Below the pieces are notes generated by a model, which searched no databases, was not told where the DNA came from, and was given only the letters and a program-made list of their open reading frames with translations. A stretch of DNA of 50,919 bases from Acidimicrobiales bacterium. Its GTDB lineage: Bacteria > Actinomycetota > Acidimicrobiia > Acidimicrobiales > VFJN01. How positions within the stretch are numbered: the first letter of the stretch is position 1; every line of letters starts with the position of its first letter. The position numbers and the translations under genes were made by a program. Positions 42,885 through 50,919 of this stretch are shown here, piece by piece. Where the stretch lies: NCBI GenBank assembly GCA_035316325.1, contig DATHJB010000185.1, forward strand, positions 1 through 50,919, given 5' to 3'.

Positions 42885-43583
42885 GGGGTCTCTCCTTCGA
42901 GGTGACGGCTGACGTGGGGTCCCGTAGCCGCGTAGGGAGTCGACGTGCAGCACGCGGCCGGACCCGTCGAAGTCGAGGGCCGACCGGTCGGCGCCGAGGA
43001 ACCGGTGCGCTACACGGCCGAGGGTCTTGCCGTGACCGGGGAGCAGCGACGGGGCGTCGCGGTGGTCGACGAGCGACGGCCAGCTGTACCAGGTCGTCAT
43101 GTGGCGGGCGGCGAGCCAGGCGCTGATGCGTCTGTCGTACTTGAGGCCGCCGTTGCGGTCGCCCCACGCCACCATCGCCGGGATCACCGGGACCGGCAGG
43201 ACGACGCCGACACCCCAATGCAGACCACGGACAGCGAGCCAGGAGGCCGACTCACGGTCGGCGTCGGCGGCGAGGAGGGTGGTGTTGTTGCGCATCGGGG
43301 TCCAGCGCCCGAAGTACAGGGAGACGGCGGCTTGGTCGGAGACGTGGGTGAGCGCCTTCTCGACCCCGGCGATGAGGTCGGCGGGGATGACGGCGTCGTC
43401 TTGGAGAACGAGGTGGTGTGTGCAGGCGGGGTCGTGGGCAAGCCAGGCACGACGACCGGTGTCCCACTCGATGCCCTTCTCGTCCCAGACCAGAGCTGCC
43501 GGTAGGTCGAGGCGGGCCTGTAGGTCGTCGACCATCTGCGCTCGGGCCGGATGCGCCATCACAGCAAACGAGACGGAGGTCAC
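42489..43583 (-). CDS. Glycosyltransferase-like protein fused in frame to an Lsr2-type domain
   Basis: 364 residues from a GTG at 43583 (GTGA overlap). The first 230 residues look like a GT-A-type glycosyltransferase with HHLVLQDDAVIPADLIAGVE (DD metal-binding motif) and GGLKYDRRISAWLAARH. With no stop codon, the frame continues into a 131-residue part with an Lsr2-like C-terminal domain (DVRAWAKDAGVDVPASGPIP). A strong internal ribosome-binding site at the junction suggests the second part is also made separately. Target sugar and acceptor unknown. Confidence 0.7.
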   Translation of the reverse strand: MTSVSFAVMAHPARAQMVDDLQARLDLPAALVWDEKGIEWDTGRRAWLAHDPACTHHLVLQDDAVIPADLIAGVEKALTHVSDQAAVSLYFGRWTPMRNNTTLLAADADRESASWLAVRGLHWGVGVVLPVPVIPAMVAWGDRNGGLKYDRRISAWLAARHMTTWYSWPSLVDHRDAPSLLPGHGKTLGRVAHRFLGADRSALDFDGSGRVLHVDSLRGYGTPRQPSPRRRDPMPPGPVVTVSGEVLVARDNGSVTVDGRRVRIIRGRTLAHADSWIAKSRPQLWRPVRLDFTAADAAPPAPAEPDPEPPAPVVEADLEPSAPKPPAKDVRAWAKDAGVDVPASGPIPAAVVEQYQAAHQVTEW

Positions 43584-44206
43584 CGGTGGTCGGACCGCTG
43601 CCGGTTCAGGGCTTGGCGTTGGGTGTCGTTGAGCCACGACCCCCGGTAGTGGTGGCGGACGAACACCCACGGGCCCGGCTGGTCGTAGAGCCCGTCGAGA
43701 CGCAGGTAGTGGTCGGGGTAGAACGCCCCCGGTGGGAGCACGAGCACGTCGTCGCGGCCCGGGAGGATGCCGGTGAACACGCCGGGCCCGGACTCCCACG
43801 GGCCGCGTCGGATCTCACGCACGGCCCGCTGCATCATGGCTTCGACCGCCGGATGGCCGGGGTGGGCGCCGAAGCAGGCGTCGGGGATGGTGTGCTCGTC
43901 CTCCCACGCAGCGAACATCGGCACCGTCAGCAGCGGGTCGAACGCCCGGAACGGCTCCATGTCGGAATCGACGTAGACGCCGCCGCGCAGCGAGATGTCT
44001 TCGAGTCGGATCAGCCCGGCACGTTGCGCACCTGAACTGCACCGCGACCAGTACGGGGAGGTGAACGGGAACAGGCCAGGGTCGATCGGGTCGCGGTGGG
44101 TGACCAGTTCCCAGTCGGGGTGCAGGGCCCGGAACCGCACCCACCAGCGTTCGACCTCAGGGGTGGTGGCAGCCGGCACGGTGCGCACCAGCCGTCTCGG
44201 GATCAT
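43580..44206 (-). CDS. DXD-type glycosyltransferase
   Basis: 208 residues from an ATG at 44206 (ATGA overlap). IPRRLVRTV, RFRALHPDWELVTHRD, then RLEDISLRGGVYVDSDMEP, carries the DSD motif of OCH1/TcdB-like and capsular polysaccharide-type transferases. The later PDACFGAHPGHPAVEAMMQ and GPGVFTGIL fit the same fold. Probably transfers a hexose from a nucleotide sugar. Directly coupled to the neighbouring GT2 gene. Confidence 0.8.
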   Translation of the reverse strand: MIPRRLVRTVPAATTPEVERWWVRFRALHPDWELVTHRDPIDPGLFPFTSPYWSRCSSGAQRAGLIRLEDISLRGGVYVDSDMEPFRAFDPLLTVPMFAAWEDEHTIPDACFGAHPGHPAVEAMMQRAVREIRRGPWESGPGVFTGILPGRDDVLVLPPGAFYPDHYLRLDGLYDQPGPWVFVRHHYRGSWLNDTQRQALNRQRSDHR

Positions 44207-44868
44207 CGGGCGACGAGCTGGCGCATGGCGTCCGGGCTGCCGTTCGCCGCCCGGTACATCCGGTGACGCAGCTGGTTGGCCCGCAGCGTCCGGGAACCGC
44301 GATGAGAGTCGCGGGCCACCGGATGCCACAGATGCCACAACGTGCCGGGGATGCGGCGGGTGCGTTGCCCGGAGAGGGTCTCGGTCGCGTGCTTGAACGC
44401 CACGTCCTCCCACCCCCACCCGACGAACCGCTCATCGAACCCTCCGGCCAGGTCCCACACATCCCGCCGGACGACGTTGGCCGACGAGCAGGCGTCACGC
44501 TTCACCGACTCCTGGCCCCGAGACCAGTCGCCCCGGTAGCCGTCGAGGACCCGGTCGGTCATCTCCTCACCGAGGTGGACCCGCACCGTGTAGGCGATCG
44601 CCGGGCCACCCGTCGCAGTGGCGTGAGCGACAGCGACATCGACCAGCCCGCGGTCACAGACCACGTCCCCGTCGATCACCACCGCCACATCCCAGTCACC
44701 GGCCGCTGCAGCGGCCTGGTTGAGGGCGGCCGACCGGTTGAACGGGCCGCCCTCGTGGTGACCCTCGACGACATCGCCGAAGGGTTCCCACGAGGGGCGC
44801 AGCCAGTTCCACACGCGGTCCCGTTGCCCGCCGTCGGAGCGGCGCGGGACCAGGACCACCGTCCTCAC
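44203..44868 (-). CDS. GT2-family glycosyltransferase
   Basis: 221 residues. A GT-A fold with FNRSAALNQAAAAAGDWDVA, then VVIDGDVVCD (the DxD) and GGFDERFVGWGWEDVAFKH (the ED/W motif of polypeptide GalNAc- and galactosyltransferase-like enzymes). It starts 7 nt after the capsid gene stop. Together with the two following genes it suggests glycosylation of virion proteins. Confidence 0.85.
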   Translation of the reverse strand: MRTVVLVPRRSDGGQRDRVWNWLRPSWEPFGDVVEGHHEGGPFNRSAALNQAAAAAGDWDVAVVIDGDVVCDRGLVDVAVAHATATGGPAIAYTVRVHLGEEMTDRVLDGYRGDWSRGQESVKRDACSSANVVRRDVWDLAGGFDERFVGWGWEDVAFKHATETLSGQRTRRIPGTLWHLWHPVARDSHRGSRTLRANQLRHRMYRAANGSPDAMRQLVAR

Positions 44869-44875
44869 CAGAGTG

Positions 44876-45754
44876 TCAGCTCGTCTCGAGGGCGAGCTTC
44901 ACGAACCGCTGGTTGTCGAGGCCGGAGTCGTCCTCGTACACCGCGGCGGCGCCGGCGAAGGTCGACAGGACGCTGGCCTCGCTGAGGCGCTCGGGGATGT
45001 AGTCCAGGATGCTGCGCATCCCGACGCCGCCGGCGGTGGTCGACGCCGAGTCGGTGGCGCCACGGGGAGCGACGGGGACACGGTTGCCCCACACGAACCC
45101 CGACCGGTGGTAGGCGATCGCCGAGCCGGCCTCGAGGCCGTTGGACTCCACGACCGTGAACCCGCGGTAGCGGCCCACGATCGCCTCGCGCAGCGCGCTG
45201 TCCGACGCGGCGGCGTCAGCGAAGCTCAGGTTCTCCAGGCCGAGCAGCAGCTCGATGAAGTCCGGGGACCCGGCGAGGAACCGGTCCGACGCCGGGGCGT
45301 TGGCGTTGCCGAGCATCGTGCGGGCCGTCAGGATGTCGGCGGCGACGCTGGTCTGGTCGACGTCGGTGATGTCGGCCGCGAGGGCGTTCATCACGTCGGA
45401 GATCTGCTCCTCGGCAGCGGTGGCCACCGCGGCGACCTGCACGCGGGTGATCTGGCGGGCGAAGTCCTCCAGCTGCATGCTGGCCTCTTCGTCGGTGATC
45501 AGCTTGCCGTTGTAGAGGTGCGCCAGCGTGACGTCGACGGGGATCTCGTTGACGTCATCGAAGGTGATCGTGGCACCGGGGGTGGTCTGCTCGCGGGCAG
45601 TGCCCGGCTGGGGGACCCGGACGGTGATCGTGTCACCGTTGCTGCCGGCGAACTCTTCGCCGGGGATGCGGGTGATCGTCATCGGCAGGACCAGGGTGCG
45701 GGTCAGCAGCTCGATGGCGACGCTGCTGATCCCCTGTGCGGTAAGGACCGCCAT
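44876..45754 (-). CDS. Major capsid protein
   Basis: 292 residues from an ATG at 45754 with AAAGGAG upstream. VRVPQPGTAREQTTPGATIT, HLYNGKLITDEEASMQLEDF, then a helical spine and GRYRGFTVVESNGLEAGSAI, fit the P22/HK97-fold coat family (P22 coat-like). It follows the scaffold gene, as expected. Confidence 0.9.
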   Translation of the reverse strand: MAVLTAQGISSVAIELLTRTLVLPMTITRIPGEEFAGSNGDTITVRVPQPGTAREQTTPGATITFDDVNEIPVDVTLAHLYNGKLITDEEASMQLEDFARQITRVQVAAVATAAEEQISDVMNALAADITDVDQTSVAADILTARTMLGNANAPASDRFLAGSPDFIELLLGLENLSFADAAASDSALREAIVGRYRGFTVVESNGLEAGSAIAYHRSGFVWGNRVPVAPRGATDSASTTAGGVGMRSILDYIPERLSEASVLSTFAGAAAVYEDDSGLDNQRFVKLALETS

Positions 45755-45804
45755 GGTTGTTTCTCCTTTGGTTCAACCGCAGCAGCCCGAATGGCAGTGC
45801 GGGG

Positions 45805-46401
45805 TCAGAACGGCGAGTCGAGGATCGACTTCGCCAACTTGGCGGGGTCGACCGGGGTCTCTGTGTCTGGGGGGGACGCTCCGCCGCGGAGCTTCTCCTT
45901 GGGTCGGCCGACCGACGGCGGCTTGGCGCCGTCGGTGCCGTTGGGCTTGTCGCCGGACTCGTCGGCGTCACCCGTCGCGGGCTCGTCACCGTCAGGCTTC
46001 GGCTTGGGCTTGGTCTTCACGCCGAACGTCTCGACCAGCTCCTCGGCGTCGGCCACCAGCTCGTCGCGAGTGGTGCCCTGCAGCCGACGGGCCTGCGCCG
46101 GGGTGAGATCCTTCTCGGCGGCAATGTCGGCGATGAGCGCCTTGCGCTCGGCCTCGACTGCCCGGCTCTCCAAGCCGTCGACCTTGGCCAGCAGCTTCTC
46201 GATGTCGGACTTCGAGGCGTCCTCGGCGGCCTGGACCTTGGCCAGCTCCTCGCGGGCTGTCCGCAGGTCGGTCTCCGCCTTGCGCCGGGCGTCGCGCTCG
46301 GCCTTCAGGGCACGTTCACCGCCGTCTCCCAGCGGCTTGTCGTCACCCTTCTCCTTGGTGTCGTCGTCGCCCTTCGCGGGCTTGTCCTTCTCGTCAGCCA
46401 T
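45805..46401 (-). CDS. Capsid scaffold protein
   Basis: 198 residues, highly charged, with a long coiled coil (ALKAERDARRKAETDLRTAR; VDGLESRAVEAERKALIADI) and an acidic, disordered C-terminal half. Typical of siphovirus scaffolds located between MuF and capsid genes. Confidence 0.85.
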   Translation of the reverse strand: MADEKDKPAKGDDDTKEKGDDKPLGDGGERALKAERDARRKAETDLRTAREELAKVQAAEDASKSDIEKLLAKVDGLESRAVEAERKALIADIAAEKDLTPAQARRLQGTTRDELVADAEELVETFGVKTKPKPKPDGDEPATGDADESGDKPNGTDGAKPPSVGRPKEKLRGGASPPDTETPVDPAKLAKSILDSPF

Positions 46402-47182
46402 CGCGGCTTCCTTCTCTCAGGCCTGCCGTCGCGGCAGGGGTTACTCGGTCCTCTCGCAGCCTTCGGAAGGCGTTGAGAGCGTCGTTCTTGGTGCCCTCGA
46501 CTCCGGGCAGCACCTCGCGCTGGGCTCGTGCCCATTCGTCGCGGAACTGCTGCGACGTAGCGGGCAGACGGGAGCCCTCGTAGACCGGCTCGGCGTCGCA
46601 GTTGCAGCCCACGTGCTTCTTGAACGCCCGCTCGTCGAACACCGGGCCCCGGCTGGCCTGCATGGCGCACCAGGCGCAGGCGCCGGAAGATGCGACCCGC
46701 TGGTACTTCCCCGTCGATGCCCGATCGGACAGGGTGGCTTCGATAACGACCTGTCGGCCGCCGTCGAGGGTGAGGTTCATCGCTGACCCCGCCACCCGGG
46801 TGAACCCGTTCCGGGCTGCCGCCTGCGGTGAGAACCCTCGCTGCCGGGCCCGGATGATGCCGGAGAGGCCGGCGCCTCGCACCAGCCCCGACACCACAGC
46901 CGCTACCGGTGGTTCACCGGCCACGATCGTCGCCGCACCGCGTACACCCTCGGCCTGACGGAAGTCCCCGAAGTAGCGGGTGGCTGCTGTGGCCGAGTCC
47001 CGGTTCCGGGCCCGCACGACCACCGCGGCGGTGGTGGCGAACGCACCGATGGTGCCGGCCAGGTTGAGCGGATCGACCGTGTCCCACAGGCCGAGCAGGT
47101 CGCTGACCGTCGCGGCGCCGATCGCCACCTGCAGCAGCCGGTGCTCCTGTGTGAGTTCCGCACCCTCCTCAGTGCGGGCCAC
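46394..47182 (-). CDS. MuF-like minor capsid protein
   Basis: 262 residues from a GTG at 47182. A helical N-terminal region, then RVASSGACAWCAMQASRGPV, FKKHVGCNCDAEP: the cysteine/histidine pattern typical of the MuF fold. Located next to the portal, as usual. Confidence 0.8.
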   Translation of the reverse strand: MARTEEGAELTQEHRLLQVAIGAATVSDLLGLWDTVDPLNLAGTIGAFATTAAVVVRARNRDSATAATRYFGDFRQAEGVRGAATIVAGEPPVAAVVSGLVRGAGLSGIIRARQRGFSPQAAARNGFTRVAGSAMNLTLDGGRQVVIEATLSDRASTGKYQRVASSGACAWCAMQASRGPVFDERAFKKHVGCNCDAEPVYEGSRLPATSQQFRDEWARAQREVLPGVEGTKNDALNAFRRLREDRVTPAATAGLREGSRDG

Positions 47183-48699
47183 TACGCCTGCTCCAGCTCC
47201 CGGGCGTCAGCCGCAGCGGGTCGCAGCGACACCGGGATCGCCCCGGTGAACTTCACGCCTTCGAGCCCCAGACGGCGGGCAGCGTCGTCGGGGTCGACGC
47301 CGGAACGGATCGCCACACCGAGAGCATCGAAGCGCTGCTTCAGGTCGGCGGCATCACCCGGCGTGCCGCTGCCGCCCGCGGCCGGGGTTGTGGCACGGTC
47401 GAGTGCCGCGGTCAGATCCATGAACGGGTCGGCCTCGTCGGCGAGCGCCTCCCACTGGTCGGTCTCATGCTGCGGGACACCGGGGATGCGCTGCCACAAA
47501 GCGCGGGGCGGCACCCCGAGCTTCTCCACCAGCGTGCCCAACGCCTGCGCCGCGTCGTTCAGGGACCGGACTCGCGTGTCCCGCCACATCACCGACGCAG
47601 CCGGGTCCGGCTTGATGCCCATGTACTCGCCGGACAGGTTGAGGGTCTGCTCGTGGGACTCGCCGCACACAGTGCGGTTCTCCTCGATGGCGGCGTAGTG
47701 GCTCGCCTTCGCAGCCTCCAGAGCCTCAGCGGAGAGGTTGACGAATTGACCGGACAGCTCATGCACCGCTGTCTGCGACACCACCGCCATGTGGCGGACC
47801 GAGGCCTCCCGGGACTCGATGTAGCCCCGCAGGTCGGTCTGCTGGCTCTCCCAGATCTGGATCTCGCCGGGCGAGTCCTCGAACGTCCACAGGCTCGACG
47901 CCCCAGCCTTGAGCTTCTCCTCTTCGTCTTTGGCCAGCCATCCGATGATCGCCCGCTTCCGGAACGCTCCGTAGTGCTGGGCGACCTGCAGTCCGAACGA
48001 GGTGACGTTGATCTGGTCCTGGAGCGGGATGTGTGGCTGCACGATCCCGCGCACCGGGTCATCGAGGTCATCGGTGTCGCGGTAACGGACCGCCGGGCAG
48101 ACCGGATCGCCGTTGTAGGTCGCCCCGTGCGGCTCCCCATCGCCGGTCAGGGTCAGGGTGTCGCCTTCGGCGCCGGCGAGGACGTAGATGGCTTCCCGGT
48201 CGAGTAGCCACCAGCGGCCGTCCCGGCGCTGCCACAGCACCGCGGTCGGCCACTCGTCATCCGCGCCGTACGCGGCAGTCAACTGGCGGGGACTCGCACC
48301 ACGCAGCACCGGCACCGGATCACCGGGCAGCACGACCACGTAGCCAGCGCCGTAGGACATCGCAGCCCGATGCACACCGATCTGACGGGCATCGAACCGG
48401 TTCCGCTGCCACACATCCCACTGGGCCAGGTTGTCCCCGCTCGTCGGGGTCTGGAACCCGTCCACGTACATGGCCTGCACCCGCGCGTTGACGAGGTACT
48501 TCAACACATTGACCCGGGAGATCCGGGCCAGGCGGGTGACCTCATCCGGCGTCCCCGAAGGGAGACCGCCCAGCGGGCGTTTCTTGTCCGGGTCATCGAT
48601 CAGGTAGTCGTGGATGAGGTCGAGTCGCGGCTTCTCGCCTTGGCGGATCTCCATCAGTTCCCGGGCCAAAGCCTCGGTTGCCTTGCGCGACAGCGGCAT
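47182..48699 (-). CDS. Portal protein
   Basis: 505 residues. MPLSRKATEALARELMEI and a long helical, mixed region with NVLKYLVNARVQAMYVDGFQ, IVQPHIPLQDQINVTSFGLQ and SGQFVNLSAEALEAAKASHY match SPP1 gp6-like portals. The ATG at 48699 follows GAGGAGG; a GTG at 48705 is possible. It forms the dodecameric DNA channel. Confidence 0.9.
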   Translation of the reverse strand: MPLSRKATEALARELMEIRQGEKPRLDLIHDYLIDDPDKKRPLGGLPSGTPDEVTRLARISRVNVLKYLVNARVQAMYVDGFQTPTSGDNLAQWDVWQRNRFDARQIGVHRAAMSYGAGYVVVLPGDPVPVLRGASPRQLTAAYGADDEWPTAVLWQRRDGRWWLLDREAIYVLAGAEGDTLTLTGDGEPHGATYNGDPVCPAVRYRDTDDLDDPVRGIVQPHIPLQDQINVTSFGLQVAQHYGAFRKRAIIGWLAKDEEEKLKAGASSLWTFEDSPGEIQIWESQQTDLRGYIESREASVRHMAVVSQTAVHELSGQFVNLSAEALEAAKASHYAAIEENRTVCGESHEQTLNLSGEYMGIKPDPAASVMWRDTRVRSLNDAAQALGTLVEKLGVPPRALWQRIPGVPQHETDQWEALADEADPFMDLTAALDRATTPAAGGSGTPGDAADLKQRFDALGVAIRSGVDPDDAARRLGLEGVKFTGAIPVSLRPAAADARELEQA

Positions 48700-48715
48700 C
48701 GTCACCTCCTCCCGT

Positions 48716-50476
48716 TCAGAACACGGCCCGGCCGGTCTTCTTGCGCGGCAACTTCCCGGAGTTCAGCGCCAGACGGCGGCCCATCCGGGCCCCGACCATG
48801 CACACCGCCAAGTCCACGAGCTTCCCGGAACCCCGACTGATCTTCCCCAACGACGTCCCCCACGGGTTCGGGCGCCGCCGGGCGTTGTGCACATGCATCC
48901 GCAGCGCCGGGTTCCCGTCGTGGGTGAGGGTGCCGTCCTCGTCGATCTCCTGGGCGCACTGCATCGCCGCCTCGGTGAACAGACGGTTCCGTTCCGTCGA
49001 CCCCAAGGTCTTGATTCGCATGTCGAACAGCACCGAATGCCCCTTCGCACCCGGCGTCGCCCAGATGGGGAGCTTCTTACCGAAATCGCGATGCCAGCCG
49101 TCGCAGATGCCCCGCCAGTACAGGTGCTCGTCCTCGTCATCCCGTGCCGGCGACGGATCGATCCCGCACCACACCACCTGGTACCGGTCGAACGCCGCCC
49201 GGCCGGTCGCGTCCACCTCGTGCCTCGGCGCCAACCAGCCCTTGCCCCGCTCCCCATGCGGCTTCTGCCAGAAACCAAGCACGAACACGTGGCCGTCGCT
49301 GATCCTTGACGCCACCAGGCCCGTCGAGTCCGACGACTTCGAGCAGTCCAGGAACATCGCGATCTGCTCACGGTCCGCCACCACCATGGCGGCCCGGGCG
49401 CAATCATCGAACCGTCTCGGGTCAACCCACGCGTCCTCGGCCGTCGCGAGCCCGTTGAGGTAGTAGCGGATGCTGTCGGCGACGCTGGTGCGAGGGTCGA
49501 GCACCTCGTCGGCCAGGCGCTCCAGATCGGCCCAATCGGCATCCGCGTACGCCGCCTCGAGGCCGACCCGCAGGGACTCCTCGTCGTACAGGTCGGTGTC
49601 CGGCGGGGCTTCGATGCTGTCGTAGAGGATGTCGTGCCGCTTCGCTTTGCCGGCGACCTGCAACTGCCACGCCTCGTAGGACTGCTCGCCGGTCGAGTCG
49701 TCGCCCTGGCGGTGAGCGTTCGTCATCTCGCACAGGCGGGCTTGGAGCTCGGCCGGCGACTTGCCCACGTTGCGGCGGGCCACCGCGGCGACCTTGTGAC
49801 CGCCCGACGACTCGGTCATGTGGTGCGACTCGTTCAGCAGGATGAACGTCGCCGGGTCACCCTCGACCGTCTTCTCCGAAGCCGTCAGAATCTCCGACCG
49901 GCCGCCGGTGTCCTTCAAGATCGTGCGGGTCTCCCCGCAGTCGATCCCGTAGTAGTCCCGTGCCTCGGCCCCCAGCAGGGCGTTCGCGATGCGCAGGACG
50001 TCTTTCGACTGGGCTTCGGAGTTGCTGGCCACCTGGACCAGCGGCATCCGGTGCCGCTCGCCGACCCAACGCCCGCCCCTGTGCACCAGATGCGCCGGGC
50101 CGACCAGCTCGATGTCGCACAGCGCTGCACCGAACGGGTCCTTGCCCGTCCCCTTCGCTCCTCGCCGCACACCTGACCGGAACAGCCACCGCCCCGTCAT
50201 CGGATCGAAGGCGTACCAGAGGATCAGGAACCGCTTCTGACCAGGGGTGAAGCGCCACTGAGCGCCGGTCAGGTAGTGGGTGAGGCCCGGCTCGTCGGTC
50301 CGCCACTCCGCCCAGTCGATCACTTGCGGGCCCAGCGAGTTCTCCAACAGGCGCCGCTTCTCCGCCGGGTCGTCCGGCCACGGCAACGTCACCCACGCTG
50401 CGGTACCGAACCACGGGTCCAGCCGGTACCCAGGCGGCAGCTCAAGATCGGCGTCAGAGATCGCGGTAGTCGTCAA
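48716..50476 (-). CDS. terL: Terminase large subunit
   Basis: 586 residues. The ATPase domain has a Walker A-like loop GVRRGAKGTGKDP and a Walker B/catalytic ILLNESHH; the nuclease domain has MFLDCSKSSDSTG and later acidic residues. The track start is a TTG at 50476, which overlaps the small subunit by 23 nt. It cuts and packages concatemeric DNA. Confidence 0.9.
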   Translation of the reverse strand: MTTTAISDADLELPPGYRLDPWFGTAAWVTLPWPDDPAEKRRLLENSLGPQVIDWAEWRTDEPGLTHYLTGAQWRFTPGQKRFLILWYAFDPMTGRWLFRSGVRRGAKGTGKDPFGAALCDIELVGPAHLVHRGGRWVGERHRMPLVQVASNSEAQSKDVLRIANALLGAEARDYYGIDCGETRTILKDTGGRSEILTASEKTVEGDPATFILLNESHHMTESSGGHKVAAVARRNVGKSPAELQARLCEMTNAHRQGDDSTGEQSYEAWQLQVAGKAKRHDILYDSIEAPPDTDLYDEESLRVGLEAAYADADWADLERLADEVLDPRTSVADSIRYYLNGLATAEDAWVDPRRFDDCARAAMVVADREQIAMFLDCSKSSDSTGLVASRISDGHVFVLGFWQKPHGERGKGWLAPRHEVDATGRAAFDRYQVVWCGIDPSPARDDEDEHLYWRGICDGWHRDFGKKLPIWATPGAKGHSVLFDMRIKTLGSTERNRLFTEAAMQCAQEIDEDGTLTHDGNPALRMHVHNARRRPNPWGTSLGKISRGSGKLVDLAVCMVGARMGRRLALNSGKLPRKKTGRAVF

Positions 50477-50867
50477 GGCGGGTCACCCCCGAGCCGTCGT
50501 CCACCTCCCCCGGTGCCTCGACGTAGCGGATACGCAGGTCACGGCGGGCGTCCATCGTGGTGCCCAGCACCTTCTCCCGCTGCCGCAGCTCCGTCGCCGC
50601 CCGTACGCCGCCCTCATGGAACTCGGCAGCGATCAGCGCAGTGTCCAGAGCGAACTGCCAGTCCGCCGGAGCCCACAGCGCACAGTGCGGCATCGCCGAC
50701 ACGGTCTCCCACCACCGCTTCGTGAACGCCGGCCAACCGCCCTTGCGGCGGGGAAGCTTCGGGCCGGCCTCGAACGGGACGTTCGGGACCTCGATCCAGT
50801 CGTACGTCGGCTTGTTGCGGTTCCGGGCGTGACCCTGAGGCTTCGGCTTCCGGCCAGTCACCGGCAT
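50454..50867 (-). CDS. terS: Terminase small subunit
   Basis: 137 residues from an ATG at 50867 with GAGGTG upstream. Begins MPVTGRKPKPQGHARNRNKP, with GGWPAFTKRWWETVSAMPHC and a helical core (FALDTALIAAEFHEGGVRAA), similar to P27-type and actinophage TerS. It recognises the packaging site. Confidence 0.8.
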   Translation of the reverse strand: MPVTGRKPKPQGHARNRNKPTYDWIEVPNVPFEAGPKLPRRKGGWPAFTKRWWETVSAMPHCALWAPADWQFALDTALIAAEFHEGGVRAATELRQREKVLGTTMDARRDLRIRYVEAPGEVDDGSGVTRLDDYRDL

Positions 50868-50919
50868 GGCACATCACCTCTTGAGAACCGTTCCCGTTTC
50901 CTACAGTGGCTGACTCGCT
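50868..50919 (-). promoter_or_regulatory. Leader of the terminase operon, end of window
   Basis: 52 bp with the TerS ribosome-binding site (GAGGTG) and no complete gene. No clear promoter could be assigned. A packaging site (cos or pac) would be expected near here. I see no terminal repeat shared with the left end of the window. Confidence 0.3.

Noticed and set aside
50868..50915. LexA box upstream of the terminase genes (GAAC and GTTC close together)
   Set aside because: The two half-sites are separated by one base rather than four, so they do not form a LexA operator.
1..50919. Direct terminal repeat showing a circular genome
   Set aside because: The first and last bases share no visible repeat, and joining the ends gives an implausible reading frame across the junction.

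Overview
The window reads as the essentially complete genome of a temperate siphovirus of a high-GC actinobacterial (Actinomycetota) host. It carries a full head, connector, tail and lysis gene set together with actinobacterial markers: a WhiB protein, a DUF397 protein, an Lsr2-type DNA-binding domain and a DUF2637/FtsK pair. No host chromosomal genes were recognised. The left edge cuts through a gene, so the sequence may be a linearised circular or permuted genome.

Layout. (1) About 1-22.5 kb is an early region, nearly all on the minus strand: roughly 60 small genes chained by 4-nt (ATGA/GTGA) or 1-nt (TGATG) overlaps. Recognisable members are two beta-class DNA methyltransferases (one holding a nested HNH endonuclease gene), WhiB, several HTH proteins, a DpdA-like transglycosylase next to a YhhQ-type 7-deazaguanine-precursor transporter, an HNH protein, an ERF single-strand annealing protein, a DUF397 protein, and a DUF2637 plus FtsK-like translocase pair. 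Two divergent regulators at 16.4-17.1 kb form a likely genetic switch. A roughly 400-nt block of consecutive strong hairpins at 14.2-14.6 kb may be a structured RNA. (2) 22.6-24.4 kb (plus strand) encodes a ribbon-helix-helix protein, a DUF6283-like protein, a membrane protein and a catalytic-domain-only tyrosine recombinase. It converges on a large serine recombinase (minus strand, 24.4-25.9 kb), so the phage has two site-specific recombinases. (3) 26.1-28.7 kb (plus strand) is a small-gene operon ending in a HicB-like protein. (4) An initiator-type tRNA-Met (CAT) lies at about 29.0 kb between two terminator-like hairpins. (5) 29.1-50.9 kb (minus strand) is the late operon. In transcription order it reads small and large terminase, portal, MuF-like protein, scaffold, major capsid protein, three glycosyltransferase-like genes, connectors, tail terminator, major tail protein, tail assembly chaperones, tape measure, tail fibre and minor tail proteins, amidase endolysin, and holin-like membrane proteins.

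How the parts work together. DNA entering the cell could be protected by two methyltransferases and by 7-deazaguanine exchange fed by precursor import. Integration and excision would use the serine integrase; the role of the tyrosine recombinase is unclear. A near-perfect actinobacterial LexA box sits inside the promoter of a plus-strand gene at 4.37 kb, and a second LexA-like palindrome precedes the other methyltransferase, which suggests SOS input. The glycosyltransferases directly downstream of the capsid gene suggest virion glycosylation. I recognised no DNA polymerase, primase or replicative helicase.
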